From: Planctomycetota bacterium
GTDB lineage: Bacteria; Planctomycetota; Phycisphaerae; Phycisphaerales; SM1A02
Assembly: GCA_027622195.1 (NCBI GenBank)
Contig: JAQBZO010000001.1
Span: 62,001-126,000, forward strand
Length of the DNA: 64,000 bases
Direction: 5' to 3'
The notes under the pieces were generated by a model that saw only the letters and a program-made list of their open reading frames with translations, was not told where the DNA came from and made no database searches. Both the position numbers and the translations under genes were made by a program. Of the stretch, positions 52,772 through 61,142 are shown piece by piece (the stretch's first letter is position 1; each line of letters starts with the position of its first letter).

Positions 52772-53756
52772 GAGACGCCCAGTTCGACGAAGTCCACTGC
52801 ACAACTCCTGTTTCATCGATGCGCGTGACTCGGCAGGCGCAGCCTTTCAATGCCGTGGGCGATGCGGCCGCTGAGATTGGGCCTATGACACACAACGCGG
52901 TTGCGAGTGCATCGACTGCTGCGCCATTCGATCCGACGACCGTCGCGGCGGTGGGTTGGCGAAGTGCGAATCCAGTTCGAGGGTCAAGAATGTGGCTGAA
53001 TCGAATCCCATCGATCATCGAATACTGCTCGAGATCTCCCGACGTGGAAACACTTGCATCGCAAAGCACGATGGTCGGATCATCACCAGGTATTCCATCT
53101 TCGATCTGAATTCGCCATCCATTCGCGGCGGGAGGATGTCCCTGGGCGCGAATGTCTCCAGCGACGGTGACGAGCGATGCCACGGCACCAGCCTCGTGTG
53201 CGCGAAGTGCAGCGCGATGCGCGGCGAGTCCCTTGCCGATGGCACCGAATTCGATCGTGACGCGAGGATCCACGCATCGCACCCGACGAGTCGCTGGGTC
53301 GAGTTCGATTCGATTCCATCCCACGCTCTCGAGCGCGCAGGCCATCGAGTCAGAGCGCGGAAGTGCGCAAGATGTGCGACTTTCTTTCCACAACGCATTG
53401 AGTGGAGCGCACGTCGGATCGAATGCGCCGTCGGTTGCGCGAGCAACACGCACTGACTCGAAGAGTGCGCTCCAGAGAGGATCAGAGAGATCGACCCAAT
53501 CGCTCCATTTGTGGGTGACTTGACGAACCTCGCTCCATTCGAGGACATTCGAGAGCGACTCATCACACAGAACCAATTCTTTGAAGGCAGCCTCGATGGC
53601 GCGCGTTGCCATGTGTTCATCGCCGGCGTACACAGTGACCTTCGCCTCAACCCCCATCACGATTTGCGTTGCGGATTGTCGAATCTCCTCACCGTGTGCG
53701 ACGGCGACCAAGAGAGTGGTGAGTGCAGCGCAGACCCACGCGGATCGATTACACAT
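52752..53756 (-). CDS. apbE: FAD:protein FMN transferase
   Basis: 334 residues from ATG 53756 (longer frame upstream is antisense to, and overlaps, the PIN gene). Signal peptide about 1-22 (AALTTLLVAVAHG). ApbE/NqrC-maturation blocks: DGAFDPTCAPLNALW, IEFGAIGKGLAAHRA, VTVAGDIRAQG, VSTSGDLEQYS and FSHILDPRTGFALRQ. It attaches FMN covalently to a Thr of periplasmic flavoproteins (Rnf, Nqr, or others); no client is in the window. It starts 8 nt inside the PIN-TRAM gene's end. It converges with the oxidoreductase (20-bp overlap). Confidence 0.87.
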   Translation of the reverse strand: MCNRSAWVCAALTTLLVAVAHGEEIRQSATQIVMGVEAKVTVYAGDEHMATRAIEAAFKELVLCDESLSNVLEWSEVRQVTHKWSDWVDLSDPLWSALFESVRVARATDGAFDPTCAPLNALWKESRTSCALPRSDSMACALESVGWNRIELDPATRRVRCVDPRVTIEFGAIGKGLAAHRAALRAHEAGAVASLVTVAGDIRAQGHPPAANGWRIQIEDGIPGDDPTIVLCDASVSTSGDLEQYSMIDGIRFSHILDPRTGFALRQPTAATVVGSNGAAVDALATALCVIGPISAAASPTALKGCACRVTRIDETGVVQWTSSNWASLTEAQR

Positions 53757-54975
53757 GGCGACGCGGATTCGCTCGCGATGGACCGCTCTCGCCGTCTCGT
53801 TGTGGCGATGAGTCGGATGCCGTGTCTTGGTGCGACACACCGCGCGCGAGACCGGGTTCGAGATCTCGAATGCGACCGAAGTAAATCGTCCCTGCGGCCG
53901 TTCGTGCAAAGTTTGCGACATCGACATCAAGCGTTTCACCGACGCGCTCAGCGGCTTCTTCGACGACGACCATCATGCCGTCAGAGGTGTATCCAACACC
54001 TTGCTGCCGTTGATCTCCGCGCCGTGTGATCTCGACACGCAGCGAGTCGCCAATCGTGGTCGATGTGCCAAGCACGCTGGCCAAGGTATGGAGATTGAGA
54101 ACGCGAACCCCTTGAATCGATCCAACCTTCGCGAGTCCAGAGTCCAGCGTCACGATGCGATAGTCCGATTGGCGTGCGAGGTCCATCAATTGTTGATCGA
54201 CGCCGCGTCCATCGCTCGCGACAGGCTCAATCGTGAGATTCGCCATCGCTTCGCGCTGCAGTTGTTCGACGACTTCGAGTCCTCGGCGCCCTTTTGCTCG
54301 CTTCATCCGATCACCACTATCGGCGAGCGTTTGGAGTTCACTCAGCACGAATTGAGGCACAACGAGAGGGGCATCGAGGAACTGAATCTCGGCGAGTCCA
54401 CCAATGCGTCCATCGATGAGAACCGATGTATCCAGAACGAGCGGTCGGACCCCACGCACTTGTTTGGAGAACTCAACATAGGGAATCACGAGGCGAAAAT
54501 CATCCTTTGTGGTCAAAACGGCGCTCACCGAGAGGTAGCACAGCACGATGCCAAGAATGACTTTCGTGAGCGCGACATAGAGTCCACCCACGCCCTCGTG
54601 AAGTTCCCACGCACCTGCGATCGTGTCGATGAGTGTTCCCACGGCGATCGCAGCGACGAGTCCAAGGCAGAGTCCGAGATACACGCCCACGACGCTGGTG
54701 AGACGCTTGTTCGGAGTCATCGCATCGAGGACAACGACTGCGAGTCCGAGTGCGGCCGATGCGACGATCAGTCCCAGAACGGTTGAGAATCCAAACTCAT
54801 TGACCGTCTTCGTGCTCGACACAATGAGCATCGTCACGACGATGAGCAGCACCAAGAAGAAAAGTCTCACCGCGACAAGGAGAAACGATCGTTCGTCGGG
54901 AGCGCCCTTGCGATTCTGTTTGGATGGAGTCGCAGTGGGACTCGTCGTCGGTGTGGGGGAGTCTCGGTCTGGCAC
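53749..54975 (-). CDS. PIN-TRAM domain membrane protein (YacL-like)
   Basis: 408 residues from GTG 54975, 6 nt after TACAGT; the frame extends past it, but only over the SRP RNA gene. An N-terminal part with about four transmembrane helices (about 30-170), then a PIN RNase-like domain with VLDTSVLIDGRIGGLAEI (first catalytic Asp), VLSELQTLADSG (Glu) and IVTLDSGLAKVG (Asp), then a TRAM RNA-binding domain (LRVEITRRGDQRQQGVGYTSDGMMVVVEEA). YacL-type proteins are predicted membrane-bound RNases. The C-terminus is Ser/Arg-rich. Confidence 0.85.
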   Translation of the reverse strand: MPDRDSPTPTTSPTATPSKQNRKGAPDERSFLLVAVRLFFLVLLIVVTMLIVSSTKTVNEFGFSTVLGLIVASAALGLAVVVLDAMTPNKRLTSVVGVYLGLCLGLVAAIAVGTLIDTIAGAWELHEGVGGLYVALTKVILGIVLCYLSVSAVLTTKDDFRLVIPYVEFSKQVRGVRPLVLDTSVLIDGRIGGLAEIQFLDAPLVVPQFVLSELQTLADSGDRMKRAKGRRGLEVVEQLQREAMANLTIEPVASDGRGVDQQLMDLARQSDYRIVTLDSGLAKVGSIQGVRVLNLHTLASVLGTSTTIGDSLRVEITRRGDQRQQGVGYTSDGMMVVVEEAAERVGETLDVDVANFARTAAGTIYFGRIRDLEPGLARGVSHQDTASDSSPQRDGESGPSRANPRRHV

Positions 54976-54981
54976 AAGTGA

Positions 54982-54987
54982 ACTGTA
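54982..54987 (-). promoter_or_regulatory. -10 box TACAGT of PIN-TRAM gene (leaderless, GTG start)
   Basis: TACAGT on the minus strand ends 6 nt before GTG 54975. Confidence 0.55.
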
Positions 54988-55006
54988 CCCATCGACTCGA
55001 CTGGTG

Positions 55007-55012
55007 TACGAT
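55007..55012 (+). promoter_or_regulatory. -10 box TACGAT of SRP RNA/dnaX transcript
   Basis: TACGAT with predicted start about 55019, just before the SRP RNA 5' stem (55029). It faces the PIN-TRAM promoter 20 bp away. Confidence 0.5.
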
Positions 55013-55028
55013 CCCTTTGCGTGGTGTA

Positions 55029-55134
55029 GAGGACGGCCGGGCCCGAAGGTCGGTTGACTCGTGAAATTGGTCAGGGCCTGACGGCAGCAGCCATAAGCGT
55101 CGTGATCCGAGCTTTCGGTCACCTGGCCGTCCTC
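55029..55134 (+). ncRNA. ffs: signal recognition particle RNA (small bacterial, 4.5S-type)
   Basis: About 106 nt. The ends pair as GAGGACGGCC (55029-55038) with GGCCGTCCTC (55125-55134). The Ffh-binding apex at about 55068-55091 aligns base for base with E. coli: GGTCAGG, then GCC-TGAC-GGC, then AGCAGCC. The inner pair U-A of E. coli is G-C here (compensatory), and the tetraloop is TGAC (URRC type) in place of GGAA. It sits directly upstream of dnaX, as in many bacteria. Its function is co-translational targeting with Ffh. Confidence 0.92.
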
Positions 55135-55162
55135 CTCACCTCGCATACTCGTTGAGAACTGC

Positions 55163-56584
55163 ATGGCGAAACGGAAGGAACAGAACACCGCCGCGACTCC
55201 TGCCGATGCACCCACCTACCAAGTGCTCGCTCGACGCTATCGGTCGCGGTCATTCGACGAACTCGTCGGTCAGGACGCGATCGCCAAGACCCTTCAGAAC
55301 GCAATCGTCCTCGGACGAACGGCACACGCCTATCTCTTCTGCGGGACGCGCGGTGTGGGCAAGACCAGCATGGCGCGCATCTTCGCGCGTGCAATCAATT
55401 CAGAAGGATCGATCCTCGAGACCGATGCGATTGGCGACGCCATCCTGAAGGGTCAGGACATGGATGTCATCGAGATCGACGGGGCGAGTAATCGCGGAGT
55501 CGATGATGCGCGCAATCTCATCGCCAACGCTGGGATCTCTCCGACACGATCGCAGTACAAGGTGTACATCATCGACGAAGTGCACATGCTGACGCAGCCT
55601 GCCTTCAATGCACTCCTCAAGACGATGGAGGAACCTCCAGCGCATGTGAAGTTCATTCTGTGCACGACTGAGCCGCACAAAGTGCCTGCGACCATTCAAA
55701 GTCGTTGTCAGCGATTCGATTTCCGAACCATCTCGGCCGCGAAGATCAGCGCGCATCTTGAGCATGTGCTGAAGAGCGAGTCGATTGGATGGGACTCAGA
55801 AGCGATCGCCCAAGTCGCTCGTCTTGCAAACGGTTCGATGCGCGATGGATTGAGTGTGTTGGAGCGGTTGGTCGCTGCATCGAATGGAAAGATCACCGCC
55901 GAGTTGGCACGCGAGATTCTCGGAGTCCCTGACGAAGTTCTGCTCGATGAGATCATCCAATCCGTCGCCTCGGCGAATCCATCAGCGGCTCTCCAAGCGG
56001 GCGCGCGGATGGTCGAGAGGGGAGTGTCAGCCGATTATCTGTTGGAACTGCTCGCCGATCGATTCCGAATCGCAATGGTGGTGTCGGTCTGCGGCGAAAC
56101 AGCACTTCCAGAAGATTTTTCGATCGAACACTGCCGACCAGCGTTCGCGGCATCGCTGGGCATGGCCACTGAAGACCTTGTTCACGCGGTCGCCCTTTGC
56201 GATGCATCGTCTCGCACGGCGAGGACAAGCTCGATTCCGCGCGCCATTCTGGATGCGATCTTGGTTCGATTGGCACTCGCCGAACGATTCGCAACAGCGG
56301 GCGCGAGCGATACGACTCAAAAAAAAAGAGTCGTTAGCGCACTCCCCGCGACTGCTCCTCGCGAAGTCGTGACCCCTCGTGTAGTGCCCGCCGTCATCGC
56401 AACGAGTCCAGCTATTCCATCTATTCCATCCATTCCAGCTATTCCAGTCACAAAGCCCGTGATGCAATCAGTCGAGTCGATGCCATTCATTCGCGATTTG
56501 CTTGAGGTCTTTGATGCCAGCGTCGTGAGTGTCGTGCCATCCGCCAGCGTCTCGGTCGCTCGCGCGCAAGAGGAATCCGAATGA
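55163..56584 (+). CDS. dnaX: DNA polymerase III subunit tau/gamma
   Basis: 473 residues. Clamp-loader AAA+ ATPase: Walker A GTRGVGKTS, DEVHMLT (Walker B), sensor region LCTTEPHKVPATIQSRCQRF (SRC). The zinc module (four Cys between Walker A and the DLIEID block in most bacteria) is absent: that stretch reads INSEGSILETDAIGDAILKGQDMDVIEID, with no Cys. Near codons 386-389 there is an A9 run; see the slippage feature. After about residue 390 comes a Pro/Ile/Ala repeat (IPSIPAIP) and a short C-terminus; tau normally carries polymerase- and helicase-binding domains there, so this tail is much shorter than E. coli tau (643 aa). Confidence 0.94.
   Translation: MAKRKEQNTAATPADAPTYQVLARRYRSRSFDELVGQDAIAKTLQNAIVLGRTAHAYLFCGTRGVGKTSMARIFARAINSEGSILETDAIGDAILKGQDMDVIEIDGASNRGVDDARNLIANAGISPTRSQYKVYIIDEVHMLTQPAFNALLKTMEEPPAHVKFILCTTEPHKVPATIQSRCQRFDFRTISAAKISAHLEHVLKSESIGWDSEAIAQVARLANGSMRDGLSVLERLVAASNGKITAELAREILGVPDEVLLDEIIQSVASANPSAALQAGARMVERGVSADYLLELLADRFRIAMVVSVCGETALPEDFSIEHCRPAFAASLGMATEDLVHAVALCDASSRTARTSSIPRAILDAILVRLALAERFATAGASDTTQKKRVVSALPATAPREVVTPRVVPAVIATSPAIPSIPSIPAIPVTKPVMQSVESMPFIRDLLEVFDASVVSVVPSASVSVARAQEESE
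56312..56337 (+). other. A9 slippery run with flanking 7-bp inverted repeat in dnaX (predicted gamma-forming site)
   Basis: A9 at 56319-56327, between ACGACTC (56312-56318) and GAGTCGT (56328-56334). In frame it reads CAA AAA AAA AGA. In the -1 frame AAG AGT CGT is followed by TAG at 56335, giving a 391-residue product; in the +1 frame a stop also follows at 56370. By family analogy it generates gamma (short) versus tau (full) protein. Confidence 0.65.
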
Positions 56585-57225
56585 GCCAGTCCCGTGCGGG
56601 TAGTTATCCAGAATCGGTGAGTCGATTGGTCGAGAAACTTCAATCTCTTCCAGGTGTTGGTCGTCGCAGTGCCGAGCGCATTGCGTTTTGGGTTCTGAAG
56701 GCCCGGACCGATGAGGCACTCGCGCTGTCCGAAGCGATCGCCGAGGTCAAGCGGTCGGTGCGGCACTGCAAGGTCTGTTGGAATCTCACCGATCATGATC
56801 CATGCGCGATTTGCGCTGATAGCACACGAGATGGATCACTGATTCTCGTCGTGGAGCAACCAAGAGACCTCGTGAGGCTCGATCAAGCGGGGATGTTTCG
56901 CGGCGTGTTTCATGTGCTCATGGGTCGACTTGATCCGCTTGATGGAGTGGGTCCTGAGAGTCTCACGATCAACGATCTCATCGCGCGTGTGACGACTCCA
57001 ACGCGCAATGCGCGCGGCACGGAAGTTCAAGAAGTCATTCTTGGACTGAACCCCGATCTCGAAGGAGATAGCACCGCGATGTGGATCGCCCAAGCGCTCT
57101 CTGGAAGCGGCGTGCGCGTCACGCGACTTGCCCGTGGGATTCCAACAGGATCGCAAATCGAGTTCGCCAATAGCGCGGTACTCGCCGATGCTTTTGCAGG
57201 ACGCCGATCCGTGACCGAGCATTGA
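56581..57225 (+). CDS. recR: recombination protein RecR
   Basis: 214 residues, ATGA overlap with dnaX. HhH near the N-terminus (LPGVGRRSAERIAFW), C4 zinc finger CKVCWNLTDHDPCAIC, and a Toprim domain with LVVEQPRDL and the DP motif. Loads RecF/RecO-type repair at gaps. Usual dnaX-recR neighbourhood. Confidence 0.96.
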   Translation: MSQSRAGSYPESVSRLVEKLQSLPGVGRRSAERIAFWVLKARTDEALALSEAIAEVKRSVRHCKVCWNLTDHDPCAICADSTRDGSLILVVEQPRDLVRLDQAGMFRGVFHVLMGRLDPLDGVGPESLTINDLIARVTTPTRNARGTEVQEVILGLNPDLEGDSTAMWIAQALSGSGVRVTRLARGIPTGSQIEFANSAVLADAFAGRRSVTEH

Positions 57226-57226
57226 C

Positions 57227-58651
57227 ATGTCCGAACCACGACTTGAACAACGAATGCGCCTTGGACAGCAGCAGAAGCTCTCTCCGCGGATGATTCAGTC
57301 GATGGAAATCCTCGAGATGGCAGGGGATGACCTCGAAGAGCGTGTCGGACGAGAACTCGAAACGAATGTGGCACTCGAGCGCAAGGTGGTGCGCGAAAGC
57401 AAGCATGATGGATTGAACGATTCGAGAAGTCCTCACCGACTCTCGGAAGATGCGAGCGCGGCGCGCGACGCGATGTTGTCGCAGGCCACCGATCGAACGG
57501 CGTCTCCCCAGATGCTGCTCGAAATGCAGTGGGGGTCGGTCGAAACATCGCAGGCGAATTCTCTCCTCGGCGATTTTCTCTTGACCCGAATGGATGGAAA
57601 TGGTTTTCTCACAGAGTCCGATGCAGTCTTGGCCGAACTCGCAGCAGGAGCGCTCTCGACTTCGATCACGGTGAGTGACATTGCCGAGGTGCGAGAACTG
57701 ATGGTCGAGAATCTCGAGCCGGCGGGAGTCGGTGCGCGCGACCGCGCCGATGCGTTTCGTTTGCAGCTCGCTCGACTTCCTGAAATGGCCGCGGACAAGG
57801 AGCTGCGAGTCGACGCATTGTTGATCATTGCATCGCATCTCGATGACCTCGAGCGCAATCGCCTTCCCAGACTTGCACGCGCATTGAAGTTCTCGTTGGA
57901 ACGAGTTCAGCAAGTGCGCGACCTGATCCTCGCGCTCGATCCTTCTCCCCTTCACCAACTCGAGGCACGCTCGGCCATGAGTGTGCGTCCCGATGCATTC
58001 GTGGCATTCGACTCGAACGCAGACAAGTTCGTCGTGGCACTCTCGCGTGGTGCGCAACCATCACTTCGCATTAGTCCTCAATACGAAAAGATGGCGGAGG
58101 ACAAGGAAACGCCGGCGGATGCGCGCAAAATGCTTCAGGCGGGGATGCAAAGAGCGAAGTGGTTTATCGAGGCGATTGATCAGCGCGCCACGACACTCCA
58201 AAAGGTGGTCGAACAGGTGGTCGAATTGCAGCGGGACTGGCTTGAGAAGGGACCTGGGTTTTTGCATCCGATGCAGATGACGCAGGTCGCCGGTCGAATT
58301 GGATTCGCGATCAGTACCGTGAGTCGCGCCGTCGCAGGAAAGTGGATTGCCACTCCGCGAGGAGTCATTGAACTGCGCCTCTTTTTCAGCGGCGGAACGA
58401 CTGGATCCGATGGTCGTCCTCTTGCGTGGGATGCCGTGAAGCGCATGGTGCAGGAACTCATCGCTGCCGAAGACTCAGCCAATCCACTGAGTGACGAACG
58501 CATCACGAAAGAACTCGCTGCGAATGGAGTCATCCTCGCAAGGCGCACCGTCGTGAAGTATCGAGTGGCGCTTGGCATTCCGTCATCACGACTTCGCCGC
58601 CGACACGCGCCGAAGGTGCAACCGGTGTCCAAGAATCGTCGAGGTCAATGA
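57227..58651 (+). CDS. rpoN: RNA polymerase sigma-54 factor
   Basis: 474 residues starting one base after recR's stop codon. Region I QQQKLSPRMIQSMEILEM at the N-terminus, core-binding middle (about 100-300), the HTH block with MTQVAGRIGFAISTVSRAVAGKWIATPRGVIELRLFFS, and the RpoN box ARRTVVKYR near the C-terminus. Required for sigma-54 promoters; the lone response regulator at 2997 has no sigma-54-activation domain. A clear -24/-12 promoter was not found in the window. Confidence 0.96.
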   Translation: MSEPRLEQRMRLGQQQKLSPRMIQSMEILEMAGDDLEERVGRELETNVALERKVVRESKHDGLNDSRSPHRLSEDASAARDAMLSQATDRTASPQMLLEMQWGSVETSQANSLLGDFLLTRMDGNGFLTESDAVLAELAAGALSTSITVSDIAEVRELMVENLEPAGVGARDRADAFRLQLARLPEMAADKELRVDALLIIASHLDDLERNRLPRLARALKFSLERVQQVRDLILALDPSPLHQLEARSAMSVRPDAFVAFDSNADKFVVALSRGAQPSLRISPQYEKMAEDKETPADARKMLQAGMQRAKWFIEAIDQRATTLQKVVEQVVELQRDWLEKGPGFLHPMQMTQVAGRIGFAISTVSRAVAGKWIATPRGVIELRLFFSGGTTGSDGRPLAWDAVKRMVQELIAAEDSANPLSDERITKELAANGVILARRTVVKYRVALGIPSSRLRRRHAPKVQPVSKNRRGQ

Positions 58652-58652
58652 G

Positions 58653-59555
58653 ATGCGATGCCCATCGTGTCGATACGAACTGTGGAATCTGAAACCTGGA
58701 CCCTGTCCAGAATGCAGCAGGGTGTTTTCCACGACCGAGTTCACGCTCGTTCCATCGAAGGTGCACTTCCTCTGCCCGCACTGTGAACAGGAGTACCTCG
58801 GCAATGGCGAGGACGGACTGCCTGCGCCGCGGCAGTTTGAATGTGGACGCTGCCACGAGAGCGTTGATGTCGCACTCATGTCCGCGCGACCTGCCCCAGG
58901 AGTGACCTCCCAGCAGTGCTATACCGATGATCATCCATGGCTCGACCGAGGTGACCGAGGTTGGATCAGCACCTTCTTCACAACCATGTATCGCCTTTCT
59001 TTCCAGCCCGCCATTACGGCGAGGGCATTGCATGGGCGATCTTCACTCTTGCCGTCTCTCGTGTTCGCGGCGGGACTATCGTTGATCGCGCTCCTCTGTT
59101 GGACATTGATTTCTCTGGGCATTGCGGGGGTGACTGGTGCGCTCAACGCAGCGTTGCTCAAAACAACAGCAATCGTCTTCGCGGGCGGCTTGGCTTGGCT
59201 TGTGATCGTTCTCGCCATTGGATTCTGTGCGTGCCTCACCCACCTGATCCTTCGTTTTGGAATCCCCGCACCACGACCGTTGTCGTACACATTGAGTTCC
59301 ATTCTCTGGAGCAGTGCGCCGATTCTGGTAGGAACCTCTCCTCTGTTGACAACGGGATGTTGTGCCGTCCCTTTGGGCTGGGGTTGGTTCACAGTCAACG
59401 CATCGATCGCCCTCTCGGTGGCGCACAGTATCTCAGTGCGACGCGCGGTTGTCGCCATGATCGCTCCCTTTGTACTCGTGTTCGCCTTCGTCTTTTTCGG
59501 GTTGGCGTTTGCGGTCGTGTCCGTCGGGGGGGCGGTGGGCGGGGCAACCTCATAG
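58653..59555 (+). CDS. zinc-ribbon membrane protein, hypothetical
   Basis: 300 residues from ATG 58653, one nucleotide after rpoN's stop. An N-terminal rubredoxin-like/zinc-ribbon CPSC...CPEC (residues 3-6 and about 18-21) and a second CPHC...CGRCHE pair (about 47-76), then from about residue 125 on four or more transmembrane helices with VFGGLA..., a Yip1-like membrane layout. No catalytic motif. Last gene in the SRP-dnaX-recR-rpoN chain. Confidence 0.72.
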   Translation: MRCPSCRYELWNLKPGPCPECSRVFSTTEFTLVPSKVHFLCPHCEQEYLGNGEDGLPAPRQFECGRCHESVDVALMSARPAPGVTSQQCYTDDHPWLDRGDRGWISTFFTTMYRLSFQPAITARALHGRSSLLPSLVFAAGLSLIALLCWTLISLGIAGVTGALNAALLKTTAIVFAGGLAWLVIVLAIGFCACLTHLILRFGIPAPRPLSYTLSSILWSSAPILVGTSPLLTTGCCAVPLGWGWFTVNASIALSVAHSISVRRAVVAMIAPFVLVFAFVFFGLAFAVVSVGGAVGGATS

Positions 59556-59579
59556 TGGATTGCAGCGCATCTTTGGCGA

Positions 59580-61142
59580 CTACACCTTGATCCGCTCCCA
59601 CGCCCCCCATTTGAACCGTGCGAAGAAGAAGAGTCCGCGGAGGACGAGTTCGACGCAGAGCCCAATCCAAATGCCGGTGAGTCCGAGTCCCATCCACAAT
59701 CCAAAGATCCAAGCGAGCGGAAGTCGAATGGCGTAGCAACTCACTGCGGTGATGCCGAGCATCCACATCGTGTCACCGACACCGCGCAGTCCATTGCGAA
59801 TGACCATGGCCATGGCGAAGAAAACTTGGATGAATCCGCACACGAATAGCAATCGTGGCGCCTCGTGAAGGTGCACCGGCGCATCGCTGATCACGGATGT
59901 AAGTTGCCGTCCAAATAAGATAAACACAATTCCGAGGACACCCATCAAGATCATCGCAATCCACAGGCAGTGCATGATGCTGCGCCGTGCGAGCACAGTG
60001 TTGCCGGCACCGAGGTATTGCCCCGCGAGCGCGGCCGCGGCACTGCCTAGCGCGAATCCAGGAAGGAATGAAAACGCTTCCCATTGGACGGCGATCATGT
60101 GCGCGCCGACGAGTCCTTCGCGCGGCGAATCTCCGATGCCCCGCGCGGCGATTTCTCCGATGAAGAGAAGAATCACGAGGTTGACTCCCCAGAGTGCGAT
60201 TCCCTCGAGAAAGTTCGGTATCCCCACGCGAAGCACGCGCCATGTGAGTGCCCACTGTGGACGAAGATGGATGCGCCGAGGACGCATGTCCTTGACACCT
60301 CTCCACAAGACGGTGAGCGTGAGCATCGCACCGACGAAATAGGAAACGGCCGTGCCCATCGCAATGCCCTGCACTCCGTGCTCAAGTGGATCGATGCCAA
60401 GAAGATTGGGAAGTTCGATGGGGCCAAGTCGAAGCACGACACCAGACAAGAGCCATCCAACAATGACATTCACAAGATTGACGACCACAGCGATCAATGC
60501 AGGAAGCATCGCCTCACCCGCGCCGTGGAGTGCCATCGAACCAACCGTCATCAGTCCTGTGCAAGGCATGGCGAGGGCGACAATGCGCACATAGTCGATG
60601 CAATGGGTGCTCGCTTCCGGAGAGAGATGGATGAATGCAACAAGCGCGGGAGCGACCCACCACAAGACACCACCGACGAAAGCGCCCCACACGAGCGATA
60701 GGCAGATCGATTGCCCTGATGCAGCATTGGCTTCTTCGGTTTGTCCAGAACCCATCGCGCGAGTGATGATCGCTTGAGTGCCGACTCCTAGACCAGTCAT
60801 CGCAATGCCGATGAACCATCCCACATACGACCCAATGCCAATCGCGTCCATCGCTGGCACCATGACTGGTTCAGGAATCGCACCCGCAATCATTTTGTCC
60901 ACGAGTCCCACCGTGGCCGCCAAGGTCTGTTGCAGCAGAACCGGGACGGCAAGCATCCAGATCGCCGCGTTGAGTGACTTGCCAGCGAGTTTTCCGCTGC
61001 GAATCGTCCCCGATTGATCGATCGCAGCGTCCAACTCATCCGCTGTAATGTCAATCCCTGGTGGATCATCAGGATCCACATTCGTGACGTGCCAACGCCC
61101 ATCGTCATGCGGTGGTGTTTCGCGTTTCATGAATTGTTTCAA
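59580..61142 (-). CDS. MATE-family efflux transporter
   Basis: 520 residues. 12 hydrophobic segments typical of Na+- or H+-coupled multidrug/NorM-like exporters, with an N-terminal cytosolic extension of ~50 residues (DDPPGIDITADELDAAIDQSG) before the first helix. Family blocks: the first-segment VPVLLQQTLAATVGLVDKMIAGAIPE and VGTQAIITRAMGSGQTEEAN. ATGA overlap (61139-61142) with the HEAT gene. Substrate unknown. Confidence 0.9.
   Translation of the reverse strand: MKQFMKRETPPHDDGRWHVTNVDPDDPPGIDITADELDAAIDQSGTIRSGKLAGKSLNAAIWMLAVPVLLQQTLAATVGLVDKMIAGAIPEPVMVPAMDAIGIGSYVGWFIGIAMTGLGVGTQAIITRAMGSGQTEEANAASGQSICLSLVWGAFVGGVLWWVAPALVAFIHLSPEASTHCIDYVRIVALAMPCTGLMTVGSMALHGAGEAMLPALIAVVVNLVNVIVGWLLSGVVLRLGPIELPNLLGIDPLEHGVQGIAMGTAVSYFVGAMLTLTVLWRGVKDMRPRRIHLRPQWALTWRVLRVGIPNFLEGIALWGVNLVILLFIGEIAARGIGDSPREGLVGAHMIAVQWEAFSFLPGFALGSAAAALAGQYLGAGNTVLARRSIMHCLWIAMILMGVLGIVFILFGRQLTSVISDAPVHLHEAPRLLFVCGFIQVFFAMAMVIRNGLRGVGDTMWMLGITAVSCYAIRLPLAWIFGLWMGLGLTGIWIGLCVELVLRGLFFFARFKWGAWERIKV

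Noticed and set aside
56405-56450. Short Ile-Pro repeats in dnaX as a microsatellite
   Set aside because: Only a few imperfect copies in a low-complexity linker; ordinary for the tau linker region.
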